Origin: Microbacterium sp. Clip185
GTDB taxonomy: Bacteria > Actinomycetota > Actinomycetes > Actinomycetales > Microbacteriaceae
NCBI RefSeq assembly: GCF_028743715.1
Contig: NZ_CP117996.1
Span: forward strand, 1,302,001 to 1,366,000
Direction: 5' to 3'
DNA length: 64,000 bases
Each line of letters starts with the position of its first letter. The stretch's first letter is position 1. A program made the position numbers and the translations under genes. The notes under the pieces were generated by a model. The model saw nothing but the letters and a program-made list of their open reading frames with translations, made no database searches and had not been told where the DNA came from. Of the stretch, positions 1-8,592 are shown one piece after another.

Positions 1-1779
1 ACGACGAGAAGCACGCGCACCCCCCGTCGCCGCACCGTCATCGCCCTGGCCGTGGTGCTCGCCGTCCTCGTCGCCTTCGTCGTGCGGCTGGTGGACATCC
101 AGGTGGTCAACGCCGGCGAGCACATCGACGACTCGCTGCGCATCGCAATGGGCGGCAAGACCACTCTGTACGGCACGCGCGGATCGATCGTCGACGAGAA
201 CGGCAACGTCCTTGCGGGAAGCATCCTCACCTACGACGCCGAACTCGACCCCAGCAACGTGGGACCGATCGAGCGCACGGACGACGCAGGCAACGAGATC
301 GAGGTCGACTGGCCCACCGTCGCCGGCGAGATCGCCCAGATCACCGGTCAGAGTGCCGAAGACGTGCAGAAGATCGTCGCCGATGCACTCGCGGTGAACC
401 CGAAGTCGCAGTACGCGTCGCTCAAGAACGGGCTCTCGACCGAGAAGTACCAGCAGCTGCTGGATCTGCGCATCCCGTACCTGACGATGCGACCGCATCC
501 GGCCCGCACGTATCCCGACGGCGCCGTCGCCGGCAACCTCGTCGGATTCGTGGGATCCGACGGGAAGCCGCTGGAAGGACTCGAGTCCGCCCAGGATTCG
601 TGCCTGGCACCCACCGAGGGCGAGCGCGTCTTCCAGAAGGGCAAGGACGGCGTCATCATCCCGGGCACCGAGCAGGTGACGCCTGCCGTGGACGGCGGGA
701 CGCTCACGTTGACGATCGACCGCGACCTGCAGTACTACCTGCAGCAGCTGATCGCGGAGCAGGCCACGAACCAGGGCGCGCAGCACGGGCAGATCATGGT
801 CGTGGAGGCCAAGACCGGAAAGATCCGCGCTGCGGCGGAGTGGCCGACGGTCGATCCCAACAACGTCTCGGCCACGGCGCCGGAAGACCGCTCCAGCCGT
901 ATCTTCCGCGGCACGTTCGAGCCCGGTTCGACATTCAAGGCGCTGTCGGCTGCGACCGTGATCGACACGGGCGCAGCGACGCCGACCTCGACCGTCACCG
1001 CCTCCGGGCGCGAGACCTTCCCCAACGGGGCCCGCGTACAGGACGCGATCCCGCACGGGGCGCTGAACTACACGCTGGCGGGCGTGCTCATCGACTCCTC
1101 GAACGTGGGTATCTCGAAGTTCGCGGAGATGGTCCCCGCCCAGACGCGATACGACTACCTGCAGAAGTTCGGCATCGGTCAGGTCAGCGGCGTGGGTTTC
1201 CCCGGCGAGGCGAAGGGGACGCTGCGTCCCGTCGACGAGTGGGACAACCAGACCTTCTACAACACCTCCTTCGGCCAGGGTGTCGCGACGACCCTGCCGC
1301 AGCTCATGGGCGCGTACCAGGCGATCGCGAACGACGGCACGAAGGTGCCGCTGTCCCTGGTCGAATCGTGCACGAAGGCGGACGGCACCGTCCAGGACAC
1401 GGATGCGGGGGCGAGCACTCAGGTCGTGAGCGCAAGCACGGCGAGCCAGGTGCGAGAGCTGCTCGAGAACGTTGCGGTTCAAGGCGGCAACGCCAAGGCG
1501 ACGGCCATCAGTGGCTACCGCGTGGGGCTCAAGACCGGAACGGGTGAGATCTCCGACGGCGCCGGCTACAAGAGCGGCGTCTACTTCACGACCATGATCG
1601 GCATGGCCCCGGTCGACGACCCGCAGTACATCGTCGCGGTCACCCTCGATCAGCCCACTGCGGTACGCTCGTCTGCGGCCAACGCTGCGGCCTTCCAGAA
1701 GGCGATGACCCAGGTCCTGAAGACCTACCGGGTCCTGCCCTCCGACTCGCAGCCCGAGCTGCTGCCGAAGATCGGCTGA
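1..1779 (+). CDS. ftsI: Penicillin-binding protein FtsI/PBP3, septal transpeptidase (5' partial)
   Basis: Septal peptidoglycan D,D-transpeptidase, working with FtsW at the division site. The frame is open from base 1, so the true start lies upstream; 592 residues are visible. An Arg-rich stretch and one membrane helix (about window residues 13-33) precede a pedestal domain and a transpeptidase domain. All three penicillin-binding motifs are present: the SxxK nucleophile STFK at window residues 310-313, SSN at 366-368 and KTG at 511-513. It is the first visible gene of the dcw cluster, with murF starting 17 bp downstream, so they are probably cotranscribed. The order ftsI-murF is standard here (many actinobacteria have murE between them; here it is absent or upstream). 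Confidence 0.96.
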   Translation, partial: TTRSTRTPRRRTVIALAVVLAVLVAFVVRLVDIQVVNAGEHIDDSLRIAMGGKTTLYGTRGSIVDENGNVLAGSILTYDAELDPSNVGPIERTDDAGNEIEVDWPTVAGEIAQITGQSAEDVQKIVADALAVNPKSQYASLKNGLSTEKYQQLLDLRIPYLTMRPHPARTYPDGAVAGNLVGFVGSDGKPLEGLESAQDSCLAPTEGERVFQKGKDGVIIPGTEQVTPAVDGGTLTLTIDRDLQYYLQQLIAEQATNQGAQHGQIMVVEAKTGKIRAAAEWPTVDPNNVSATAPEDRSSRIFRGTFEPGSTFKALSAATVIDTGAATPTSTVTASGRETFPNGARVQDAIPHGALNYTLAGVLIDSSNVGISKFAEMVPAQTRYDYLQKFGIGQVSGVGFPGEAKGTLRPVDEWDNQTFYNTSFGQGVATTLPQLMGAYQAIANDGTKVPLSLVESCTKADGTVQDTDAGASTQVVSASTASQVRELLENVAVQGGNAKATAISGYRVGLKTGTGEISDGAGYKSGVYFTTMIGMAPVDDPQYIVAVTLDQPTAVRSSAANAAAFQKAMTQVLKTYRVLPSDSQPELLPKIG

Positions 1780-1796
1780 GCGGCGCCCTCCAGGAC

Positions 1797-3209
1797 ATGA
1801 TCGCACTCACACTCTCCCGCATCGCCGAGATCCTCGGCGGCACCCTGCTCCCCGCAGGCGCCGATGACGCCGACACCGTCGTATCCGGCGATGTCGACAC
1901 CGACTCGCGCCAGATGCGCCCCGGCGCCATCTTCGTCGCCAAGCCCGGCGAGACGACAGACGGGCATCTCTTCGTCGATGCGGCCGTCGCCTCGGGCGCT
2001 GTCCTCGCCATCGTCGAGCGCCCTGTGGACACCGCGGTGTCCCAGATCGTCGTTCCCGACGCGGTCACGGCCCTCGCCGATCTCGCGCGCGCTGTCGTCG
2101 CCGAGGTGCGCGCGGGCGGACGCCTGCGAATCGTCGGGATCACCGGCTCCAACGGCAAGACGACCACCAAGAACCTGCTCGCCCGCATCCTGGAGCCGGA
2201 GGGCGACACGGTCGCGCCCCGTGCTTCCTTCAACAACGAGGTCGGCGCGCCGCTGACGATGCTGCGCGTCACCCACGACACGCGCTTCCTGGTGAGCGAG
2301 TTCGGTGCCAGCGCCCCGGGCGCGATCGCCCAGCTGGCAGGGCTCGTCGAACCCGACATGGGCGTCGTGCTGATGGTCGGTATGGCCCACGCCGGCGGCT
2401 TCGGCGGCATCGAGGCCACGTTCCACGCCAAGAGCGAGCTCGTCAGGGCGTTGCGCCCGGGCGGACTCGCCGTGCTCAACGTCGACGACGCTCGGGTGCG
2501 GGCCATGGCGCCCATCGCGGCCGAACAGTCCGTCGACGTGCGCTGGTTCGGCCTCGGTGAGGATGCCGCCGTGCGCGGCACCGATGTCGAAGTCACCGCA
2601 TCCGGGACCCGCTTCGTCCTCACCGTCGACGGGGAGAGCCGCCCGGTGGCGCTTCGGGTCCTCGGCGCCCACCACGTGATGAACGCCCTCGCTGCGGCAG
2701 CGGCCGCCACCGCGCTGGGGGTGGCGATCGACGACGTCGTGACCCGCCTGGAGTCGGTGGAGCTCGCCGAACGCTGGCGTATGCAGCCGCTGGGATCCGA
2801 CCGTGTGCGCATCATCAACGACGCGTACAACGCGAGTCCCGACTCGATGGTCGCGGCGCTGCGGACGCTGGCGCAGATCACGGGCCCGCAGGAGCGGATG
2901 GTCGCGGTCCTCGGGGCCATGAGCGAGCTGGGCGAGTATGCGGGGGAGGAGCACGACCGCATCGGCGAGCTCGCCGTCCGCCTGCGCATCCCGCGCATCG
3001 TGATCATCGGGCAGGCTGCGCGGCGCATGTACCTCGCAGCGGTCGCCGAGGGCTCGTGGAGCGACGAGGCCGTGTTCTTCGACGACGACGACGCCGCGTA
3101 CGCGTACCTCATGGGGGAGCTCCGTGACGGTGATCGTGTGCTCGTGAAGTCGTCCAACTCCGCCGGGCTCCGCTTCCTCGGCGACCGTCTGGGAGAATCG
3201 TTCTCGTGA
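1797..3209 (+). CDS. murF: UDP-N-acetylmuramoyl-tripeptide--D-alanyl-D-alanine ligase
   Basis: Cytoplasmic Mur ligase that adds D-Ala-D-Ala to UDP-MurNAc-tripeptide, the last soluble precursor step. It is 470 aa, normal for MurF. An N-terminal substrate domain is followed by the ATP P-loop GSNGKTTTKN from residue 117, a conserved His-rich central region and a C-terminal domain with a DAYNASPDSM motif. The start ATG lies 17 bp after ftsI. The stop overlaps the mraY start (GTGA at 3206-3209), so the two are translationally coupled. Confidence 0.97.
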   Translation: MIALTLSRIAEILGGTLLPAGADDADTVVSGDVDTDSRQMRPGAIFVAKPGETTDGHLFVDAAVASGAVLAIVERPVDTAVSQIVVPDAVTALADLARAVVAEVRAGGRLRIVGITGSNGKTTTKNLLARILEPEGDTVAPRASFNNEVGAPLTMLRVTHDTRFLVSEFGASAPGAIAQLAGLVEPDMGVVLMVGMAHAGGFGGIEATFHAKSELVRALRPGGLAVLNVDDARVRAMAPIAAEQSVDVRWFGLGEDAAVRGTDVEVTASGTRFVLTVDGESRPVALRVLGAHHVMNALAAAAAATALGVAIDDVVTRLESVELAERWRMQPLGSDRVRIINDAYNASPDSMVAALRTLAQITGPQERMVAVLGAMSELGEYAGEEHDRIGELAVRLRIPRIVIIGQAARRMYLAAVAEGSWSDEAVFFDDDDAAYAYLMGELRDGDRVLVKSSNSAGLRFLGDRLGESFS

Positions 3210-4315
3210 GATCCCTGCTGACAGCCGCCGCGATCTCGCTCGCCTTCACCCTGTTCCTGACGCCGGTCTTCCTGCGGCTGTTCCGTGCATGGGGATGGGG
3301 CCAGGTGATCCGCACGCCGGAGAACGAGCACAACCCGAGCCACGGCGCAAAGCGCGGCACGGTCACGATGGGCGGCACGATCTTCATCGTCGGCAGCCTC
3401 GTCGGCTACTTCATCGGCACCTACGCGGGCGGCAACCCGCCCACGATCTCCGGGCTGCTCGTCATCTGGATGATGGTCGGCTTCGGCATCGTCGGCTTCA
3501 TCGACGACTTCATGAAGGTGCGTCGCCAGAACAGCCTCGGACTCTCCGGCTGGCGCAAGATCATCGGCCAGATCCTGGTCGTCGTGCCGTTCGGCATCGT
3601 CGGGTTGAGCTTCCCGAACGCCGACGGGCAGACGCCCGCGAGCCCTTTCGTGTCACTCTTCCGCGATATCCCGGTGCTCTCCTTCATGGCGCTGGGCGCC
3701 ATCGTCGGATGGCTGCTGTACCTCGCGTGGATCGCATTCCTGGGTGTCGCGGCCTCGAACTCGGTCAACGTCGCCGACGGCCTCGACGGCCTCGCCGCCG
3801 GCTCCGGGATCTTCGTCACGAGCGCCCTCGCCCTGATCTCCTTCTGGCAGTTCAAGCAGCCCTGCGACCTCGACGCGATCAGTCGAGGCCTGCAGGACGC
3901 CTGCTACCAGACGCGCGATCCGTTCGACCTCGCGATCATCGCCGCATCCTTCATCGGCGCCCTCGTCGGCTTCCTGTGGTGGAACGCTCCCAAGGCACGC
4001 GTGTTCATGGGTGATGTGGGCTCCATGTCGATCGGCGGCGTGATCGTCGCTCTCGCGATCCTCACCCGCACGGAGATCCTGCTGGCCGTCATCGCCGGCG
4101 TCTACGTCATCGCGTCCGGCTCCGTCATCCTCCAGCGGTTCTACTTCAAGCTCACGCGCGGCAAGCGGCTGTTCCTCATGAGCCCGCTGCACCACCATCT
4201 CGAGATGCGCGGCTGGCCCGAGATCACGATCGTGGTGCGGATGTGGATCATCGCCGGGCTCCTCGCGCTGACCGGCGTCGGTCTGTTCTATGTGGAATGG
4301 CTCGTGCGATCGTGA
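3206..4315 (+). CDS. mraY: Phospho-N-acetylmuramoyl-pentapeptide-transferase MraY
   Basis: Polytopic enzyme that moves phospho-MurNAc-pentapeptide to undecaprenyl phosphate, giving lipid I. It is 369 aa with about ten hydrophobic segments. MraY motifs seen include DDFMKV, the NVADGLDGLAAG loop, FMGDVGSM and HHHLEMRGWPE near the C-terminus. The GTG start overlaps the murF stop, and its own stop overlaps the preferred GTG start of murD. An insert around residues 219-235 with two Cys (bases 3860-3910) is somewhat longer than in E. coli MraY. Confidence 0.97.
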   Translation: MRSLLTAAAISLAFTLFLTPVFLRLFRAWGWGQVIRTPENEHNPSHGAKRGTVTMGGTIFIVGSLVGYFIGTYAGGNPPTISGLLVIWMMVGFGIVGFIDDFMKVRRQNSLGLSGWRKIIGQILVVVPFGIVGLSFPNADGQTPASPFVSLFRDIPVLSFMALGAIVGWLLYLAWIAFLGVAASNSVNVADGLDGLAAGSGIFVTSALALISFWQFKQPCDLDAISRGLQDACYQTRDPFDLAIIAASFIGALVGFLWWNAPKARVFMGDVGSMSIGGVIVALAILTRTEILLAVIAGVYVIASGSVILQRFYFKLTRGKRLFLMSPLHHHLEMRGWPEITIVVRMWIIAGLLALTGVGLFYVEWLVRS

Positions 4316-5856
4316 GCACCGCTCGTCTGGACGGCCTGAACAGCTGGCATGCGGACTGGAAGGGACTGCGGGTCGTCGTGCTCGGCCTGTCGATGACCGG
4401 ATTCTCCGTCGCCGACACCCTGGCTGAACTCGGTGCCGACGTGCTCGTGGTCAGCGAGAGCGCCGACGAGGAGTACGCCAGGCTGCTGCCGGTCATCGGC
4501 GCCGAGCTGTGGACCGGATCCTTGGACACGGTCCCCGACGCGCTGATCGCACACCGCCCCGACCTCGTCGTCGCCTCGCCGGGGTTCGCCCCGCATCATC
4601 CCGTCATCTCCTGGACGAGGTCCGAGGGCATCGGGCTCTGGGGGGACCTCGAGCTGGCATGGCGGGTGCGCGACAAGGTGCCGCGACCCGACGGCTCCCC
4701 GCACGAGTGGATCCTGGTCACGGGCACCAACGGCAAGACGACGACGACGCGACTGACCGCGACCATGCTGCAGACCGCGGGCTACCGCGTGGCCCCCGTC
4801 GGCAACATCGGCGTGCCGGTCCTGGATGCGGTGCGCGACCCCGCCGGCTTCGACGTCCTCGTGGTCGAGGTGTCCAGCCACCAACTCTGGTACCTGTCGT
4901 TGCAGACGGGGCCGGAGCCCGTGTCGCCCTGGGCCAGCGTGTGCCTCAACCTCGCCGACGACCACCTGCAATGGCACGGTTCGTTCGCCGCGTACCGCGA
5001 CGCGAAGGCCGTCGTCTACTCCCACACCCGCACGGCCTGTGTGTACAACAAGGCCGACGAGGCGACGCGGCTGATGGTCGAGGACGCCGACGTCGTGGAG
5101 GGCGCGCGCGCCATCGGCTTCGACCTCGGGATGCCGGGGCCCAGCGACCTCGGCGTCGTGGAGGGAATCCTCGTCGATCGGGCGTTCCTCGATGATCGCC
5201 GCAACAGCGCCCTCGAGCTCACGACGCTCGAGGAGCTCGCCCGCCAGCAGCTCGCGGCACCCCACATGGTCGCCAACGTGCTCGCGGCCGCGGCGCTGGC
5301 CAGGTCGGTGGGCGCGGAGCCGGCGGCCATCCGTGAAGCGCTCGCGACGTTCCGCCTCGATCCGCACCGTATCGAGGTCATCGCCACATCGGCGGGAGTG
5401 ACCTGGGTCGACGACTCCAAGGCAACGAATCCGCACGCCGCCGCGTCCTCGCTCGCCGCCTACCCCGGCGCCATCTGGATCGTCGGCGGTCAGTTGAAGG
5501 GCGTGGACGTCTCGGACCTCGTCGCCACACGCGGCGTGCTGGCGAAGGCCGCCGTCGTGATCGGCGCCGATCGCACCGAGGTACTGGCGGCGTTCGCGCG
5601 ACACGCGCCCGCGGTTCCCGTCTTCGAGGTCGTTGACACCGAGACTGAAGACGTCATGGCGCAGGTCGTCGAGCTGGCGACGGAGATCGCGCACGACGGG
5701 GACGTGGTTCTGCTCGCCCCCGCCGCCGCATCCTTCGATCAGTTCACGTCCTACGCGGACCGCGGAACGCGCTTCGCGAACGCCGTGCGAACGAGGATCG
5801 AAAGGGATGCGGGTGGTCGACACGACGAGGACCAGGCCCCTCCCGCAGGAGCCTGA
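4312..5856 (+). CDS. murD: UDP-N-acetylmuramoylalanine--D-glutamate ligase
   Basis: Adds D-Glu to UDP-MurNAc-L-Ala. With the GTG at 4312 the protein is 514 aa; it contains the P-loop GTNGKTTTTR from residue 138 and the DDSKATNPHA motif of the C-terminal half. I chose GTG 4312 because it overlaps the mraY stop as GTGA, the pattern also seen at murF-mraY and ftsW-murG. An in-frame ATG at 4297 is the alternative and would add five residues. The 3' end overlaps the likely ftsW start by about 40 bp. Confidence 0.95.
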   Translation: MSTARLDGLNSWHADWKGLRVVVLGLSMTGFSVADTLAELGADVLVVSESADEEYARLLPVIGAELWTGSLDTVPDALIAHRPDLVVASPGFAPHHPVISWTRSEGIGLWGDLELAWRVRDKVPRPDGSPHEWILVTGTNGKTTTTRLTATMLQTAGYRVAPVGNIGVPVLDAVRDPAGFDVLVVEVSSHQLWYLSLQTGPEPVSPWASVCLNLADDHLQWHGSFAAYRDAKAVVYSHTRTACVYNKADEATRLMVEDADVVEGARAIGFDLGMPGPSDLGVVEGILVDRAFLDDRRNSALELTTLEELARQQLAAPHMVANVLAAAALARSVGAEPAAIREALATFRLDPHRIEVIATSAGVTWVDDSKATNPHAAASSLAAYPGAIWIVGGQLKGVDVSDLVATRGVLAKAAVVIGADRTEVLAAFARHAPAVPVFEVVDTETEDVMAQVVELATEIAHDGDVVLLAPAAASFDQFTSYADRGTRFANAVRTRIERDAGGRHDEDQAPPAGA

Positions 5857-7051
5857 GCCCCCCAAGCGAGGACTGGCCGCACGGGTCTCTCTGGGACGCG
5901 TCTTCGCCCCCGTTCCCAGCGAGTTCCTGCTCATCGCGTCGACGGCGCTGATCCTGACCGGTTTCGGTCTCGTGATGGTCCTCTCCGCAACCTCGGCGAC
6001 CAGTGAGGACGCGGGTGGTGGACCCTACGACGCCGTGATCAAGCAGGGCGTGTTCGCGGTGATCGGCATCCCGCTCATGTTCCTGGCCTCCCGCATGCCC
6101 CTGCGGTTCTGGAAGCGTATGGCGTGGCCGGCTCTCATCGGGGCGACGGTCTTCCAGCTGCTCGTGTTCACACCGCTGGGAATCACGAACGACGGCAACC
6201 AGAACTGGATCCGCATCGCCGGGCTGCAGGCGCAGCCGTCGGAGTTCCTGAAGGTCACCCTCGCGATCTGGCTGGGGTACATCCTCTATCGCAAGCGAAC
6301 GCTGCTCGCCGACTGGCGCCACGTCTTCATCCCCGCCGTTCCCGTGGGTATCGCCGTCATCGGCACCGTCATGGCCGGCCACGACCTCGGCACCGCCATC
6401 ATCCTCGTGCTCATCATGCTCGCCGGTCTGTTCTTCTCGGGTGTGAAGCTGCGGGTCTTCCTTCTCCCGCTCCTGCTCTTCGCCGGCGGCGTCGCGTACT
6501 TCGCGATCTCGAGCCCCGACCGCATGCGTCGATACATGAGCTTCCTCTCCAACGACTGCCTCGCCGACTACTACGGCGACTGCTATCAGCCGCTGCACGG
6601 CATCTGGGGACTGGCCGGCGGCGGCGTGTTCGGCGTGGGCCTGGGTAACTCGAAAGAGAAGTACAGCTGGCTGCCCGCCGCGGCCAACGACTACATCTTC
6701 GCGATCGTCGGCGAGGAGTTGGGGCTGATCGGCTGCATCGTCGTGCTCACCCTCTTCGCGATCTTCGCGGTCGGCGCGTTCCACATCGTCCGCAAGACCG
6801 ACGACCCGTTCGTGCGGATCGCCGCCGGTGCGATCACGGTCTGGATCATCGGCCAGGCGTTGCTGAACATCGGTGTCGTGCTGCGCCTGCTGCCCGTCTT
6901 CGGCGTCCCCTTACCGTTCCTGTCACAGGGCGGAACCTCCCTCATGTCGGTGCTCATAGCCTGCGGTGTGCTGCTCTCGTTCGCGCGCACCATCCCGCAC
7001 AAGGCACGCTCAGCGGCAGCTCCGGCGACGCGTGGCAGAATCGCCCGGTGA
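5813..7051 (+). CDS. ftsW: Lipid II polymerase / cell division protein FtsW
   Basis: SEDS-family glycosyltransferase that polymerises lipid II at the septum with FtsI. A basic, Pro-rich cytoplasmic N-terminus is followed by about ten membrane helices. SEDS landmarks include the GIWGLAGGGVFGVGLGNSKEKY segment read in two parts (GLAGGGVFGVGLG and SKEKYSWLP), the NDYIFAIVGEELG motif and LPFLSQGGTS near the end. GTG 5813 is preferred because the purine stretch AAAGGGA at 5801-5807 sits at SD distance; ATG 5807 is the alternative. The start lies inside murD, and the stop overlaps the murG GTG start (7048-7051). Confidence 0.94.
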   Translation: MVDTTRTRPLPQEPEPPKRGLAARVSLGRVFAPVPSEFLLIASTALILTGFGLVMVLSATSATSEDAGGGPYDAVIKQGVFAVIGIPLMFLASRMPLRFWKRMAWPALIGATVFQLLVFTPLGITNDGNQNWIRIAGLQAQPSEFLKVTLAIWLGYILYRKRTLLADWRHVFIPAVPVGIAVIGTVMAGHDLGTAIILVLIMLAGLFFSGVKLRVFLLPLLLFAGGVAYFAISSPDRMRRYMSFLSNDCLADYYGDCYQPLHGIWGLAGGGVFGVGLGNSKEKYSWLPAAANDYIFAIVGEELGLIGCIVVLTLFAIFAVGAFHIVRKTDDPFVRIAAGAITVWIIGQALLNIGVVLRLLPVFGVPLPFLSQGGTSLMSVLIACGVLLSFARTIPHKARSAAAPATRGRIAR

Positions 7052-8118
7052 CGACGTACCTTCTCGCCGGCGGTGGCACCGCCGGCCATGTGAATCCTTT
7101 GCTCGCGGTCGCCGACGGGCTGCGCGAGCGCGAGCCGGACGCGCAGATCCTCGTGCTGGGTACGCGCGAAGGGCTGGAGTCCCGACTGGTGCCGGCGCGC
7201 GGATACGAGCTGCTCATCGTCGACAAGGTGCCCTTCCCTCGTCGGCCGAACGGCGCGGCTCTGCGCTTTCCCGCCCGATGGCGCCGCGCGGTGGCGCAGG
7301 TGCGCGGCTACATCCGCGAGCGCGGCGCGGACGTCGTGGTCGGATTCGGCGGGTACGCCGCAGCTCCCGCCTACGTCGCCGCCCGCCGCGCGGGCGTTCC
7401 GGTCGTGGTGCACGAGGCGAACGCGAAGCCGGGGCTGGCGAACGTGCTCGGCGCCCGGCGAGCCGCCGCCGTGGGAGTCGCCTTCGAGGGGACGCCGTTG
7501 CGCCGCTCCGAGGTGGTCGGGATGCCGCTGCGCCGAGAGATCGTGTCGCTGGACACCGCCGCTCTGCGGCCGCAGGCCGCTGCGTCGTTCGGCCTCGACC
7601 CCGCTCGCCCGACCCTCCTCGTCTTCGGCGGCTCGCTGGGCGCGCAGCGGCTCAACGACGCGTTCGGTGCCGCCTATGAGGACGTGCTCGCTGCCGGCTG
7701 GCAACTGCTGCACATCACGGGTGAGCGGTCGGAGCTCGCCGACCCTGCGGTGCGCGGCTACGTCGTGCGCCGATACATCGATCGGATGGACTACGCCTTC
7801 GCGGTCGCCGATGCGATCGTCTCTCGCTCGGGAGCGGCGACGGTCAGCGAGATCAGCGCGCTCGGCATTCCTGCCGTCTACGTGCCATACGCGGTCGGTA
7901 ACGGCGAGCAGAGTCTGAATGCCGCATCCGCCGTCGCCGCGGGAGCTGCGGTGCTGATCCCCGACGCCGAACTGGATGCCGAGCGCGTGCGTTCCGAGAT
8001 CCTGCCGCTCATCTCCGACCGGACCCGCATCCAACGGATGCGGGAGGCGTCGGTCGGCGTCGGCACGCGCCGCGGAACAGAGAATGTCATCGCGCTGATC
8101 GATCGCGCGCGGGCCTGA
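7048..8118 (+). CDS. murG: UDP-GlcNAc--MurNAc-pentapeptide-lipid GlcNAc transferase MurG
   Basis: Membrane-associated GT-B glycosyltransferase that makes lipid II from lipid I. It is 356 aa. The N-terminal lipid I site GGGTAGHVNP spans residues 8-17; the C-terminal UDP-GlcNAc site carries FGGSLGAQRLN and a SRSGAATVSEI stretch, then VPYAVGNGEQSLNA. The GTG start overlaps ftsW. It ends 6 bp before the stop of a minus-strand gntR gene, so the murG-murC continuity usual in dcw clusters is broken here. Confidence 0.97.
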   Translation: MTTYLLAGGGTAGHVNPLLAVADGLREREPDAQILVLGTREGLESRLVPARGYELLIVDKVPFPRRPNGAALRFPARWRRAVAQVRGYIRERGADVVVGFGGYAAAPAYVAARRAGVPVVVHEANAKPGLANVLGARRAAAVGVAFEGTPLRRSEVVGMPLRREIVSLDTAALRPQAAASFGLDPARPTLLVFGGSLGAQRLNDAFGAAYEDVLAAGWQLLHITGERSELADPAVRGYVVRRYIDRMDYAFAVADAIVSRSGAATVSEISALGIPAVYVPYAVGNGEQSLNAASAVAAGAAVLIPDAELDAERVRSEILPLISDRTRIQRMREASVGVGTRRGTENVIALIDRARA

Positions 8119-8124
8119 GCGCAT

Positions 8125-8490
8125 TCAGCGCGTTGCGCGCAGTGCGTCTGCCACCAGCTGTACGGCATCGTCGTCGGTGATTCCGAGCCCGCGAACCTGG
8201 GTGGCGTAGGCTGCCGCCGCGCGCTGAGCCTGGCTTCGCAGAGGGTCCTGCGCGAACGACACGAAGGTCCCCGCCCGGCCTCGCGTCTCGATCACACCGT
8301 CCGCCTCGAGCTCCTTGTACGCTCGGGCGACCGTGCCCGGTGCGACACCCAGCTGGTCGGCCAGCGCTCTCACCGTGGGCAGTTTCGCGCCCGCGATGAG
8401 CGAACCGGCGGAGACCGCGCCGACGATCTGTGAACGCAACTGCGCATAAGGCGGTTCGGCAAGAGCCTGGTCGACGTTCAGCGAGAGCAT
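8125..8490 (-). CDS. GntR-family transcriptional regulator, short YtrA-like type
   Basis: A 121-aa DNA-binding protein with an N-terminal winged helix of GntR type: helix-turn-helix around LPTVRALADQLGVAPGTVAR, then the wing LEADGVIETRGRAGTFVS. Only about 45 residues follow, too few for the FadR/HutC effector domains, which fits the short YtrA subfamily. The start ATG at 8490 has a good SD (GAAGGAG) on the minus strand. It is convergent with murG and divergent from murC, sharing a 102-bp gap that holds a perfect palindrome (8528-8546). By analogy with YtrA-type regulators it may repress itself; a role in controlling murC is my inference. Confidence 0.9.
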   Translation of the reverse strand: MLSLNVDQALAEPPYAQLRSQIVGAVSAGSLIAGAKLPTVRALADQLGVAPGTVARAYKELEADGVIETRGRAGTFVSFAQDPLRSQAQRAAAAYATQVRGLGITDDDAVQLVADALRATR

Positions 8491-8527
8491 GCTCTCCTTC
8501 GTAGCGTCGGCGGCGGTCACCGTCAAT

Positions 8528-8546
8528 GCGCACGGGTGCCGTGCGC
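8528..8546. promoter_or_regulatory. Perfect 8-3-8 palindrome in gntR-murC divergent region
   Basis: GCGCACGG-gtg-CCGTGCGC is an exact inverted repeat, the size and symmetry expected of a dimeric winged-helix operator. It lies 38 bp upstream of the gntR start and about 32 bp upstream of the murC -10-like hexamer. Binding of the adjacent GntR protein is inferred. Confidence 0.45.
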
Positions 8547-8577
8547 GCGCCGGAGCCGCGCGGGGACGGGGCGAACG

Positions 8578-8583
8578 TAGACT
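8578..8583 (+). promoter_or_regulatory. Candidate murC -10 element TAGACT
   Basis: TAGACT lies 9 nt before the murC ATG and no SD is present in that gap. Transcription would start at or within a few nt of the ATG, giving a leaderless or near-leaderless mRNA. Confidence 0.5.
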
Positions 8584-8592
8584 TTGACGGTC

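Noticed and set aside
8502..8507. Plus-strand TAGCGT as a second murC promoter
   Set aside because: It would give a leader of about 80 nt without an SD, and the better-placed TAGACT lies at 8578; left unassigned.
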